From positions 1,011,501 to 1,075,500 of the forward strand of contig OY978525.1 in assembly GCA_963854835.1 (NCBI GenBank): DNA of 64,000 bases, written 5' to 3'. The position numbers and the translations under genes are program-made. Shown here one piece after another: positions 37,001 to 51,160 of this stretch. The notes beneath the pieces were generated by a model. It was not told where the DNA came from. It did not search any database and saw only the letters and a program-made list of their open reading frames with translations. Origin of the DNA: Megamerina dolium (lineage: Eukaryota; Arthropoda; Insecta; Diptera; Megamerinidae). Numbering within the stretch: position 1 is the first letter of the stretch; each line of letters begins with the position of its first letter.

Positions 37001-40000
37001 ACCGTATGCGTATAATGATCTATATGGTGAATGTTTTTTACGAAATCGGTGGCTTCGACACTGCCACTTGTAAAGGTACTCAAACGCTTCTCTTCAGTCG
37101 AAGAAGATGCTCTTAAGGAACTCTCTACGTGCGCCGATGATACCTCTTTGTAAAGCGGGTTGGTGGAAGAGCACATCATGGACGATACTACACTACATTT
37201 CGAATTCATCTTATGATAACTTAAATTTGTGTCCCCGCCGCCGTTTGCATTTGTTTGTTGCGTATAACTATTTGAGGACCCTTGTAAATCTGTAGTGGGC
37301 ACAGATTGAAGCCATTTTTCGATACTATTTCGTTTGTCTCCACAATTTTTAGCATGCCAATTGCAGCGATTATCAACGCATGCTTGGCATTCACTGGCAG
37401 GGGACTGGACGTGTGTGGAAGCCTGGTTAGCTTGTGGTTGTCCTTCTTCAGGTATCATTATGAGTGAGGGTTGATAACGTTTCGTAGCCATTTTATATTT
37501 TGCTATGGTAATAACTTCTCTAATTTTTTGCAGAAACTCAACAGCTGCCGGTGGTGGTTGCTGAAATTATATTTTAAATGATTACCTTTTAATTAGCTAT
37601 AAATTCAGTGTCTTAAAAGACATTCACAATAATTTCATCGTTGTGAATGTATTTTAAGTTTTTAAGTTTTTGCAAGGATTTCATGATATTAAAAACTTTT
37701 GATTTCTACCCATAAAACAATCGACTAAAAAGTCTAAGACTCGTAGATGCTATGTAGTCAATATTGAGATCCATCTTACGATTACATAGAATTGGCTCTT
37801 TGATAGATTTCTAAAGGCTTATGAGTAAAGGATTTTTCAACTAAGCGTTTAAGTTTGAAACTTCGTGTGATATAATTGCAAACGTTATGATTTATAGTAA
37901 ATAGATTATAATCGATATAGAACTCACTGCTAGTAAATGTGGCTCGAAATAAGCAGGATTGAAATATAACTTCTTACGAATATTTCCATTGACAATGGCA
38001 CGGAGATTTTCCAACTTTTCTTCAGACATCATTTCGTCAATAACGGATATATTATCAGCTGGTAAGCATTCACTTTCTTGAGCTGGTGATGAAGATCGTT
38101 CAGTACGCTCTCCGCAGTTGACGTTTGCGCTGTTATTACCATGTGAGCATTGTGGTAAGTCATTTAAATTGTCAACATTTTTTTGAGGATGTACCAGTGC
38201 TGATGTTTGCATCTGAAAAAAACAAATCAAAAGTATTCACATCAAATGCTATCTATTTAATGGCTCAAAAATTGTTCAAAACGTACCTGTTTTAACTTCT
38301 TATGATATTCGCCCTCGATGTCACATTCCGAGTTTGAGTTAGAAACGTCGCTTGTAAAACCCGAATTATATTCGTCCAACTGAGGAAAGTGCTGAAGCAG
38401 TGGATTGTTTTTGATTATACCCATTTCTTCCTTCAGACTGCCTATACTGGCTGGGGAAAGTGGCTCATTTGAAGTTGGCAAGCTCACAGCAGAATATACG
38501 CTACCACTTCGATTAAATGGCGTACCAAATACAGTTTGATCACATTTGGGATAGTTAATGCCGTTCGTTATATCTTCCAGAGATCTTCGTATTTGAATTT
38601 GTTCTCTATTGCGTCGTTTCTTCATTTGGATATAGATAAATACAGATGACATGTAGATTAAGGCAAGCAACAAGCTGCACGTAGCAATGACAATGTACTC
38701 CTTTGTTGACATGCCTTCTGAAGTCGATGCAAGCGTGGCTGTTGCTTCAGATTGAAAGAGGACTTCAGTAACATCTATCAGTATATAAAAATAATTAACA
38801 TGAATTTCATAAAAAAATAATCTTAGCAAATTTTGCATAATCAACAATAAATTAATAAAACGTGCAATATAATAGGGGTCGCAGAAATAATTTGAAATAA
38901 CATTAACACTTGTTGACGATTGAAAGGAAGGAAATATGTCAATTGGTGGTCGACTGGTGGTCAATGGTAATGGTAAAGTGTTGAAAATCGTTTATCTTTA
39001 ACTTTAATTCGAAATGTCAATTTTTTGTCATAAGGGAGAGAGAGAGCGAACCATTTCTGTTACCAATTTTAAAAGAACCATATTTTTTGTTCAATAGGTT
39101 CATGATTCGAACTTAATACACATTTTCATTCTTTGTTTGCTTATAGATTATGTTGTAATTTAGCTTTTGCGATTACATCTGTACATTCGAAATTGGCTCT
39201 AAACACTTTCATTTTTATTTCGGAATGTAACGAGACAGTATTATAATAATATGAATGTACCTAATTATTACTCACTATTATTGTATTTCACTGGACTGCC
39301 ATTGACACGGAACGCTACACACGATGAGAAAACTTTTTTCAGTGGTTGAATTTGATCTGGCGATTAACAAACGAAAAATTTATTACAATGCTTCATCGAA
39401 TGACTTGCTCAAATTTACCTTTCACTTTAACATTTACCAAAAGTGCCATATCACGACAGATCAGGTGAACAACAATGAGACGCCCTTGTAGTTTTTGGCG
39501 TAAATCTGTTTCTCCTAACCACTACAATAGCCAGATACAGGGGGTGGAAAAATGTTAATCGAAAATACACAAAATTCAAGACCAAGGCAAATGTGCACTT
39601 ACCTGTAGGAATGTGCGTCCTTCATCACGAAACATACGAAACGGATAGTCTGCATCGATTGGATTTCTCAAGTCTGACCACCCATTTGTAGTTAAGTATT
39701 GAGCACCAGTAACGGCACAAACGGGAGTACGTATATCTGAATTCGAAAGAAGAAGAACTAAATTACAGATATTGATAATGTACAAATAAAACTTACCAGG
39801 AAAGCTGATTTCCCGACTTGGATAAATGATTTGCCCACGTAATGGTAAGAAAACAAATGGTATTTTTTCCGATAAAGTCCCACTTACAAAAGGCGACAAT
39901 GTACATTCTGCAAAAAATAGTATAAATTATAAGAAGAACTCACAAGAATTTTTTTGGCAATTTAGATAAAAAACAACGACAAAAGACGAAGCAGCAACTC

Positions 40001-42498
40001 CCCTTGCCCTAATTTCAAGTCAATTCATCAATTAGCATAAAATATATCATACAATGTGAGAGAGACTCGTATGCGGAATAATGAAATGACGGACATATAA
40101 AAATCGCAATTTACGGATATCCACCTGGAGTTTGGGGACTTTTGTATTGGAGCCCTAACAGAAGCCCGGAGAAACAAAACCTACATCGCGTTTTTGTGGT
40201 CACTTGTATACACTGAATAGAATCGCCATCAAGGCAAAATATTTCAACATAATTTATTACCACTCTTCGGTATACGAGAAGAGCGATGTTGTCTAAGAGG
40301 TATTTTTCGTGTCTGGAAGAGGCACGGAATGGAAGCGAATGGAAGAAGACGCTCCACCGAAGAGGGCATTTAATTTGGCACCCGCTGGAGGACGCAGAAG
40401 AAGAGGAAGGTCAAACCTCCGATGGAAGGACTAAGTGTTGGGTAACCTGGCGGCGCTTGGAATATCCAAATGGCGCCAGCAAGCGAATAACAGAGAAGAC
40501 TGCCGCCGCATTATATGTTCGGCCTAAATCGATCATCGCTTGTTATGGCCAGATACAATATCAGTTGTACAATTTAGTAAGTAAAGCTCAATGATCGTTT
40601 TAAACTAAGACGAAAGCCTAACAGTTTTTATCGTCATCGATTTCACGAAAATTATCAGCCAAATGCAAATAAAAAAAAAATTTCACAATAGCTATTTAAT
40701 TATTTAGAAAATTAATTTTATATTTACCATGAATATCGTCAACACAAATGCCCAAATCTTCACGGTATGTACCCATATATGGTAAACACCGGCAGTGACA
40801 AATATCAGCATCAATATCATTGTGTTTTCTAATTGAAGTCTTCTTGCGTTTATTCGGCTCAAGTTGTTCACTAAGCAAATGATCTTCGTTTGTTGCACGA
40901 TTTAAGATGTCTGCAAATTTCGATGAAATTAGAAATTTATTAATCAGCAGTAATAAGTAAAACAATTTGTATAAATCACCTTTCTTTTCTAGAAGTCCGG
41001 CAGTGCCACTTGAAAGACTTATACATGTATCAGCATTGCAGACTTCGGCTTCTGGAAGAAAAGTATTTAATACAATGTTATCTTGAATATTATGACAAAA
41101 ACTTCAGCCAAGGTATAAAGTACACATGTCAACATTGCTTGTTGCAAGGGCTCTGTGTTAAATTTGTGACAAGAGTTCGGATAGCCTGAACCAGCTAATA
41201 AAATAAGAATAATCCATCTAAAATTCTTCCGTATCATTGGGTGTGTACATGCAGGTTTAACTAGCTGGCAATGATTCAACCCCGGCTGAAGCACAACTTT
41301 AATATCGAAAAGATTTTTCTATCGAACGGTACCCACATGTCGGCAGTAACAATTTGCCACGAAAATGCTTCTATAAGAACCTTGTGACGAGGCTCAGAAA
41401 AAGTGATGTCACAAGTGTACTGTACATTACGTAATTACGTAATGCCTAGATATACATACATGCATATTTATGTATCGCTGATTTTCGTTCTTTCGCTCTT
41501 TTATATAAAACGTTTAAGTAATAAAAATTAAACTGAAGCACATAATATCTAGTTAGTGTTTTGTGTTTTAATTCTTTTATGCAAAATTAATATCATTTAC
41601 CCCTGTCGCTTAATAGCGTGAAGTAAATTGTATTTTTTTTAGCATTTGATACAAAGGTGAACCACCCGAATGAGCATACGTCTATGAATCGGCTGGATAT
41701 TGAGAAGACTATTGAGAAAAATATGATATATGTAAAAAAGAGTCTTTGCACAAAATTGTGCCATATACTTACTATCAATGTATAGTATGCATATGTATGT
41801 ACATATGCATATACGATATGTCCATTACCGCTTTCTCTTGGATACTTAATATAAGAGCATAAAATGTTAAACTGGTTTTTTGTTTTCTAAACACCGTTAA
41901 AAATGCAGGCGCTGGCCTACTTTATTGCAATCGCATACTGTACAGACAGTGTATGTGAAGCTCGCACAAAATTAAGAGGTTGAATATCACACTTAGCTAT
42001 GCAACCTTTAGTGGAAATGAAGTGAACACATTTCTGGAAATTCTTCAATTTTGCATGTACATACATATGTATGTAAGGGAACATATATGAAGGGAACTAT
42101 GCAGCTATGCACGTAATTTTTTAGCAAATAATACATTAATCAAACTTACCGTTAGTTAGAAAGACATCACCATCATGATGTCTTGTGAGATTTACTGTGT
42201 GTTGTCCCATTGTCAATTCTTCCGCTAACACATTATCTCCCTCGACATTAATCGTGGCACTGTTACCGTTCGTATAACCATATTTGCTGGGGACTGCATT
42301 TGTGTCCATAGAACGCATTGTTTCCCTAATCTCTGTGGTAGCATTATCAAGAGCTAAGCTCTCGTTGACTGAGTACTGTGCGGCTGATATATTGGGCGCA
42401 GACCAAACATTACACACCAATGATGCAAATATCAATATGATCACAAAGCGAATCATGTATTGTAATATGAAACGTATCGTCAACATTTTGTCAGGCAC
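34066..42498 (-). CDS. sha: Large single-pass membrane protein, probably shavenoid
   Basis: Ten coding exons (minus): 42150-42498, 40980-41051, 40728-40910, 39797-39907, 39603-39736, 39419-39521, 39276-39356, 38287-38774, 37928-38212 and 34066-37560. Their phases agree and they encode about 1766 aa. A signal peptide (MIRFVIILIFASLVCNVWSA) is followed by a secreted, N-glycosylatable region and a Cys-rich motif (CHCRCLPYMGTYREDLG), then a conserved ectodomain. One membrane helix (YIVIATCSLLLALIYMSSVFIYI) precedes basic KKRRNR. A Ser/Thr-rich cytoplasmic tail of about 1400 residues follows, without catalytic domain. Layout and wording of the conserved parts fit fly shavenoid/kojak, needed for actin-based wing hairs and bristles; this naming is from memory. 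The intron between the first two exons contains a SINE, and another contains an RTE fragment. Confidence 0.7.
40286..40590 (+). repeat. RTE-like LINE 3' fragment inside a shavenoid intron
   Basis: Words such as GCGAATGGAAGAAGACGCTCC, GGACGCAGAAGAAGAGG and AACCTCCGATGG parallel 14577-14670 in the LINE at 13864, and the end TTATGGCCAGATACA...TAGTAAGTAAAG matches its 3' tail. It lies antisense to the host gene, between the exons at 39797-39907 and 40728-40910. It is degenerate and non-coding now, though a 102-codon frame happens to be open. Confidence 0.7.
41215..41415 (+). repeat. SINE fragment in the first shavenoid intron
   Basis: GATTCAACCCCGGCTGA (box-B region) is followed by ATCGAAAAGATTTTTCTATCGAACGGTACCCAC and GCTCAGAAAAAGTGATG, matching 4184-4345 of the intact SINE. 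The 3' tail is missing and the box A region is badly decayed. Confidence 0.7.
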
Positions 42499-43405
42499 AC
42501 GTGTCAGAATCGGCGCCGTTAGCCTAAGTTTTATTTACTGATTCCACATAGATTACTTCAGCTCTTCAATTATTTTGCTATCTCCAACGATATGTATGCA
42601 TAATGTGCATACATTTTAAATGCAGTTTCAAATTTATGGCCGATATCGCGATTACTCGCATTTCATTTAGTTATTTCAATACTTCCACATGATCCAATAA
42701 GGTTTATTAAATTTTAATGTTTTGATATTAGAATCTATTGATGGCGGAGCTTCTTATGCTTGTAACTGTAATAATAATTACGTATAATTAATCAATTAGT
42801 ATAATATTAAAAAATAAATTGCGGTTTTATGAACCTGAAATAAGACAATATTTCATAAAGTACCTATATATGTAGATATTAAAAATACAAAATTTAGCTT
42901 TTAGAAATAATAAAAGTTAAATTTCTTCAGTAGGTTTAAAATTTCGCTCTTCTAAACGACACCCATTTGTCCACCATGAATATTCCGTCGAAGTCAACAA
43001 ATATATGCAGCTCGTTTCTAGATCCAAATTTAACGTGCTCAATAGGACTTATGTATAAAGCACCTCGGACAAAAGTTAAAAAAAATAGTTCATAAGTTAC
43101 AAGTTGGCAACTTCTGGCAACCGGGTACTCATAATATACCATAAGTATTCGATAGTACCCGTAGAACATTCATTGCAATCGCTGTACATTGTTTCATCTG
43201 TGTTCCACGTATACCACACAAACCCATGTAAATCCTGCTATTCAGTGGATACAAACAAGCACACAATACCGCAACCATCAGCAGTTAATTTTGCAGCAAG
43301 TACCATTGGACCGGTTTTTGCATCGGTATACACCATTCTGTGGTACACAGTAATCTACGATAACATTAGTCCAACCGTAACTAATACTGAGACGTACTTA
43401 ATCTA

Positions 43406-43441
43406 CAATTGAACTGTCTAATTGCATAGACAGTTCAATTG
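43406..43441. repeat. Perfect 15-bp inverted repeat
   Basis: CAATTGAACTGTCTA and its exact reverse complement are separated by ATTGCA, giving a 15-bp stem with a 6-base loop. The stem is AT-rich and too short for a typical microRNA precursor. It may be the core of a decayed foldback element. Confidence 0.6.
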
Positions 43442-46400
43442 AAATGGTTTCCAATCTGATTTCCAATTTGAATGGCTTTGTCAGATTTGAGTTAGAAGGA
43501 GGTGTGCTTCTCAATTTTTCATTGCACAGCTGTTGATAATCAGTATGATTTTGTAAATAACATTGAGTTTTATAGGAAAACCGAATTTAGAAATTAGGTT
43601 TGTTCGTGTGCTGGCAACTTTCAACAATTGTTAACGACGTACTCGATTTATATGACAGAGAATCTAAAAATGAGAGCGTAAAAATTGAAGAGAGCTGATA
43701 GTTTGTGATAGTAAAATTTTTACCATTACTTTCCATCACCTATAGAAAAAAAAATCCAGCTGTCAATTACGTACTGTGATTGTAAATTTGCTAGTTCCTG
43801 ATGGGTTTTTTCTCTCATTGAGAGTATAATTTGTTTTTATTCTCTTACTGATAGAAAATGATGGTAATGTATGCGAACAAACTTATTGATTCAGCGCAGA
43901 TTTTATGTCGGCAAAAAGGAAGGATATTTTGATGCAACTACTTTTGGTATCTTTTCTTTTCTCTTCCAAAGATTTCTATCTACATCTATTCAACATTTGT
44001 GATTCCTTAAGATATCATACAGTAATATAAATTTTCACTTGCGAAGCGTTAATATTGGCATTAAACTTATCAGATTTACTACAGGGCATGTATATGTATC
44101 GATGTGTGTTTGTAATTAAGAGTACAGCAATCATGCTCTTCTACCACACGTATATGTATCGATATGTGGCTATAAAATACTTGCTATTTATTATTGTTCT
44201 TGCGATTTTTTACTCTTGTCCATACGGAGTATTTACCGTTTAGTGTTGGAAATATTTACAAACTTCGCTTGAATGATTGAAATAGCCGTTACTCGTGTAC
44301 ATCTATGTGCAGAGACACATTGGTCATATTGCACTGCCGGCTATTTCTGACGAAAGTACATACATATGTACGTTTGAGCACTAACTGAGTATACATAACA
44401 TTGTAGTCTTCGCGCCAATATCATTTGATCGTTATTAAGATAATTTTTATATGCATTTTATTTTTCTCAAATTACCTATTTACACAAGTACTCGTAATAA
44501 ATAACAAATTTATGCTGCTATGTTCTCGTGATGTCTGCTAAATGCGTCAACTTCAATGCACAAGGAAATATCATTGTTTGAATTTAGCACTTTTATTAAA
44601 TTTATTGATTTATATTCTTCAGTTTCTGCTGCATTTGTGCAAATTTGTTTATTCGAATACTACTAATACAAATTCAGTTGTTGTGAAATGTCACTCACTA
44701 CCCAGTTAGCAAGACCTCAATAACATACTAGATACTAGAAGAACTAGAATCTAACGAATTAACAAACTAACAGGTTTTGTGTGAATGCCACTAATGTTAG
44801 TAAGTTGCACGGAATATAACCGATTAAGTGGCTAATTAAGACAACAACAAAACAAAACTTTAATGTATACCAGGTCATTGTAGACTAAACGAATAGTTGT
44901 ATTCTGTCGAACGCAACACATGTATGTATGTATGTATTATGTAATACTAATGCTGCCTTAGATGTAGTAGTATTTTCCAAAATCAGAAAATATCACAATT
45001 TTGCTAATTTAAACTGATTATCTGTATGCAGTATAAATATTGCTATACTATAATTGCAAAAATCTTTGAAATTAAGAAATAATTATCAAAAACAAATGCA
45101 ATTGCGTGTCACCAATCATCATTATTAGTTAGAAATTCCAGCGCAATAGTTCCGTAACAGAGCGTACAGCTATTCGAAGCAAAGTTGTTTAACCATAGAT
45201 CAAGCATACTAAAAGAAGCTCGAATAAAACAACTGTAACTGCTATGCAGAGACCACTACAGTTTATTATTACAATAAAACATTTAGTTTCATAATGGCTA
45301 GCCATTTACCGTATCCAAAGTGCAAGAATAATACGAGCTAGCAGCTTCGATAGTTGTATGCGCAAGTTGTATTGTAGCATATCAAATAAATAATGCACAA
45401 TTTGTGTGACTATTAGGGGAAAAGTGGAATTTCGTACGCGAATTTTTTCGCAAAAACACCTTTGGCTTTGGCGATTTCAATACTCAATTTCTCCAAAACT
45501 AGATTTGATGGGGCAATTTCGTAAACATAGTCATTTTCTATAAAAGACAAAATAAAATACCATAAGAATAGCCTCAAGAAACACACATAATCGATGTTTT
45601 GTAAATTATGTTCTTTCTATGATAAACCCGCATGCTCGTACATATTGTACATATTACCGTCTGCATATAAATGATGTGTACATATTTAGGTTAAATTGTG
45701 TCTTCAAATCTCTGTCCAAGAGATTTATTATAATACGCTAGTAAAGTTACTTTTTATGTGAACAATTTCTTTTCATAGTTATTCCATGGCTTTGTTTATA
45801 AATATTGCTTTCAATATTCGCATTCACAACATTATCTGTGGATGTGTGATTAACTTTCATTGCTCATACCTACATAACAAAAGAGTTATCAGCTATAATA
45901 AGAATAGTCATATTGTAAATATATGATTTACATTTGCATTCAATGTATTTATATTGTTGTGGGCAACAATATCACTGATTAAAACGGTACTAAAACCAAT
46001 CGAATGCACAGTTACATATTATTCAGCATACAGAAATATGTATGTATGTATGTCGGTACATGCAACATCATACATACAAGTATACCAATAAATACGCAGG
46101 TATGTATGTGTATGTGTTGCTGATGCGCACACATGTGTGCATAATATGATCGGTATGAAGAATAGCCACTATATTGTAGTCACTCATCATAACTGTATCG
46201 GTTTCAAGTGCAATTGAGAAAAACAAGTTGTCATAGTATTGGTAGGTATTAATAGAAAAGAAAGATCTTCTCAAGCTATAATACGAATTGTATGAATTTA
46301 AGTATTTTTAATTAATAACATTTTTGAAATAATTTTTTTTTTGTGAAATATTTTAAATCATTAACTTCATGGTGTCATTGTAAAAATTAGGCAATTTTTT

Positions 46401-47017
46401 TTATGGAAAATATGTCAAAAAAGTCAATACGCTATTATAATTAGGTATAAACAAAATGTCAAAGTAAAAATATCAAGTGATATTGAGATAATTTCATAAT
46501 TTCATTAAAATTACAATGAAAAGCCGCATACAACCTTGCAAATTTATAGAATTTGGTTTCTATTATAAATATTTTCATAAAAAAAACCAATTATATTAAA
46601 TAAAAGAGAGCTTATTTGGCAAACATCTGGAACTGTGTAAAGTTGCGGGGAGCTAGGAAAAATAGTCACATCCTATAATAAAATATATGACCAGAAGAAT
46701 CAAACTGTCATGTGGTGAAAACGCGATCATCAGTATGATGAGCTTTGTACGACAAAATACGTCCATCCATTTTTATCAGAAATGTGTAAATAAAAATTTG
46801 CATTTGTACACATTGAACGTATATACCTACTTAGTTAACAATTGTACGCAATGATCCATGATAACATTGCACAGTTTGACCATCAAGTAAATTTGTAGAG
46901 CTTTTTAGCTTGTTCAAAACAGATAACAGTAGCAAAACAAAAATACGCTAATAGCAAATATCACAACAATAAATAGAGATAAAAACCCAGAGATCAATGA
47001 ACTGAGCGTAATGTTCT

Positions 47018-47064
47018 TTCTCTCTCTGTCTCTCTCTCTCTCTCTTGCTGTCTTTTCTCTCTGA
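47018..47064. repeat. CT-rich simple sequence
   Basis: Imperfect run of CTCTCT with single TG interruptions, bounded by TTTCTCTCTGAC. Equivalent to GA-rich sequence on the other strand, which in flies can bind GAGA factor; here it is remote from any recognised start. Confidence 0.6.
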
Positions 47065-50000
47065 CATTGTTTAATCGCGTGTGTTGATTGTAACAAAATT
47101 AACAATTAGCCATGCTTCTTTCATAAAATTAGAGGGTATCAAATGATGAATACCACAACAACTGTTATTCGTAGGTTGCTTGTAATTTGCTATAATTTAT
47201 TTTTTTTGCATGTTAATGCACATATACAGCGAGATGAAATCATTATTATAGTGCCTAAGTAAAGCAAAACCCAACTAAGAAACAAGTGTACCTATATACA
47301 TAAGTACTTAGTGAAAGAGAGTCAGAATGCATGACTATGAAACATGAAATATATGGTAGTGGCTAAGTACATTAAAAGTGCAATTCAGGTTTAAAGATAA
47401 TAAAGTTTTCATTGAAGATGAATTATAAATTTGTACACACCAAATAATATGGTTTGAACTGAAATCTTACTGTATGTAGTTATCATAATTTATAAATATA
47501 AATAATAAATTAAAAATATCTATGTAAATCAAAGATCATCAACGTGACAACCTTTCAACTGACTTTCAACAAATAGTTGTACATCATCAAAATTTGTGAT
47601 TACCATATACATATGTTACTTCTTGTATCTACAAAAGTCGATATATCATCATATAGGCTCTTTGACCACTAGAAAAAGCAGACGATACATGTAGATATAA
47701 TAAATATTTCATTGCCAAGTGTGAAAGTACAACTGCTGCTGTTGTTATATGCTAGCTAGCAATTAGGGTGAAAAGGTTTAACGGTTGGTTTACAGCTACT
47801 TCACATTCAGTTTTATTTATTTCTAGGCACCTACCTACATATATAAGTCTATACTCGTAGTATATTGTTTGCAAGTAGTTGCTTCATATGGCACCTACAA
47901 ATATATGTGTAGGTATGTACATATAAAAGTATTTAATGGCATGAAGTATTTTGCAGAATTTTGTAATTATTATCGCTTGAGTAAATTGATAAATGGTCTC
48001 TCTTAAAGATTCACATTATCGAATAGGTATTTGTACTTATAACAATCTGTGGGAAATGTTTTCTATACACTTGATTCTATAACATTAAGTAACTGAAGTA
48101 ATTTTATTAACAAATCAAGGGGCATTAATAACAAAAACTGCAATAATTGCAATAGCACACAAACGTCGTGCTGCCTTGCAAAAGAGCACAAAATATAACC
48201 TCGAGGACGACGACAACAATGAAGAATCGCTAGAACCCTCAAACAAATTTTCTTCATTTTTTATTTTTCACGGAAAAATCTTGCAAAAATTTGTTAACGT
48301 TTCTGAGGATATACGTCTATATCTCTCTGGCATATCTGTTTGGCACATGCATTTTTGCAAGTGATGGCAAATTTTCTGTACGTTTAACTTTTTCCCTTTG
48401 GGAGAGTATTTTCGTTTACGATCTTGATTTTGTTTGATGTGTGGTGATGGATCATTTTGTTATCGAACGCAACTAGTAACATGTCTTTAGAATTGTTCAA
48501 TTAAAAAAATATGCAATATTATAGCATATTATATTAATATACTTTTATTTTGAACATTTCATTACCATTTCTATGTTGTTGGCTTACATAAGCAAATCTT
48601 ACTATACACTGTATTTATATATATGTACTTATACAATATGTAAACACTTTCATGCATACATATTGGCAAATTGTGTGAATATATTAGCGTGAGAGCATAC
48701 AATTTGGATTTCATATGTATATTGTATATACATATATACAGCTTGCAGGCGAACATAGATAGTGCAAATACATACAAGTAATTATACCTTCCCGTTATAT
48801 GATTGTGTGTATGTATGATATGTAGGAAGATACATATAACCAGTTGGAAATGGGAAAGCATGCTATAATGTATTGCATATGTACATATTTTCCGTCTGTG
48901 GCGTTTTTATGGCAAATTTCCAATGCTTTCATTAAGGTATAACCGCCATATTCATTCATGAATATTGAACGAAATACTTTAATTTAATTTTTTAGCTAGA
49001 TAACATGCGTGAAGTGAAAAACAAATACATGAAATTGTTGGTCCATTCAAATGCACCTAAATTGGGAATAATTGTTTGTAATTAACGGTAAATGAATACC
49101 TCTTATAAACGATTATGAAGTTATATTTCGTGCTGGTATGTATTGTTGGTCCTACTCAATAGATAAGATATACGCCTTCTACATTTTAAATCCATGAATA
49201 ACTTTCATTTTTGAGAAATATTTGTTTTTTTTTTTTAGACGAGTATAAATGATAACTCTCAAAGCAATCGCATTATAATCTGCTGTATAAAGTCTGCAAA
49301 CATTCCATTTTCTTAATTTGGATGATTTTAAGTAACATTGTATTCTATTTAGGTACTTATGTATATTTGAATAGAACAAGTGTATAAAATGCTCACACTA
49401 TTAAATTCATATGTTTTTTTTTTTGTGTTTGTGATATTTAAACACTTTTGAATTGCATAAATCCTAACTATGTTTTACTTTCCACTTTACATCACTAATG
49501 CATAATCAAATATTAGCTTAATTTGAAAACAACACTAAATCAAAGATACACCACATTTCACTTCAATATTGCACAGCTAAGTAAGCGTTTTAATAAATAC
49601 ATGTATATTGTATTTCACAAAGCGAGACGCGCCGTTTGTGTTTCGCGTCCATCAAGGTCGTCGTAATGAAATTGACTGTTTAACGTCTAATAGTTCTTCG
49701 TTGGTCTTTCTTTTACATTATTGTGGTAAGCAAGCACTGGAAGTTGCACAGTTACTCGTATTTCCACGAAGATCAACAATAGCAATAGTTGCAGATCGTT
49801 AAAGAAACAGCCAAAGAAGAAAATACGTACAAACAATACTTTGATGGCTTCATATCTACACATGTACGAATATTTCTGACCATAATTTTGCATTATGTTA
49901 GACACTATGTTTAAGCTAATAGTGTTAGAAAGCAATTTTCCAGTACCTTATGAATAGAATAACTACAATTTATTAATATACACATATACGATAATATTAC

Positions 50001-50407
50001 TTACATTCATAGTCATAAATATGTGTATGAAGGCACTTGATGTTCATCACAATCTTACTTTATGTTACCTCTTACATCTTATACTATATTGTAAATAGGT
50101 ATATTGTATGCATTTTGATGTATGTATGTAGTGAAGATTCCTGAACAAATAAATGGTGTGCTAAATGGAAAAAGCTGTTGCAATAACATCGGAGAAATTC
50201 GTACTCATGCTTATATGGATTTGTTTTATTTGTCTTATCGATTTGTAAAAATGATTACTTTTTGGATATAAACGTAAAATTTTGTTCACTTGTATTCACT
50301 AACTATATAAGATGTAAATATTTGAAATAAAGGAATAAATAATAAGTCTAACATAAAATAAAGTCTAACGTAAGTACTCTCGTACAATATATGTATATCC
50401 CGTACGT

Positions 50408-50439
50408 GCTATGTAATGTAATGATGTACATTACATAGC
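50408..50439. repeat. Perfect 13-bp inverted repeat
   Basis: GCTATGTAATGTA pairs exactly with TACATTACATAGC across the loop ATGATG. AT-rich; no known function. Confidence 0.55.
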
Positions 50440-51160
50440 AATGTTATTATTTAAGTCTATGTTAATTTTTTGACATTTATTGATCATTCTAAAACCATGT
50501 TTTCATGTTTAGTAACCCATAGTAAAATTTACATGAGGAAACGTTCTGCAATATATTAATCATCTGTGGATACTCTAATTGTCAGCTCTAAAATACAATT
50601 TCTTTTGAAAAGGGATAATTGGTTAATATATTCCATATATACATACATGTATGTTTTAGATATTATTATTATTATTCTTGCCGCAATCAAAATTTGCCAT
50701 GGCAAATTTGCAATAGAGCTCGTGGAAAGTAAGCTAAGGCTAAAGCTAAGTTCCTTTGGAGTATCAATTATTAAAAATTAAAAATCTTGATGAATCTAAT
50801 TAATATAATCAACATAAATAAGAATTGAAAATATCTTATTCCTCATACATACGCAACATTAGTGCTATTTGCATAGAATCAGAAGAAATTAAAAAAAAGC
50901 AATTTGATTAAATTAAATAAATATGTACTCGTTTTACTTAATTACAGCGTAAGGTGCTCGTGAAATGCCCTCTTGCAAACTTTGAAGAAGGCGGTGTATT
51001 TTAAAATGTTTTATAATGCCATTCAGAAATTCAGGTAAATTAGATATGATAGTGGAGTGATTATCACAATTTGCAATAACCTGTGCTAATTTTATATAAA
51101 TACTGAGCATACTGCTACCACTCACAGTTCAAATAAAACAGTGGATATAAACGGAGTTAA

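Larger units (their letters stand above)
42499..51160. other. Long gene-poor interval between shavenoid-like gene and odorant receptor
   Basis: Nearly 8.7 kb without a recognisable coding exon. Visible items: perfect hairpins at 43406-43441 and 50408-50439, a (CT)n-rich tract at about 47018-47064, and a patch at about 46390-46450 similar to the element at 1090-1222. The first part should hold the promoter and 5' UTR of the shavenoid-like gene. Confidence 0.5.

Noticed and set aside
43406..43441. microRNA precursor
   Set aside because: The stem is only 15 bp with a 6-base loop, AT-rich, and no known mature sequence is recognised.
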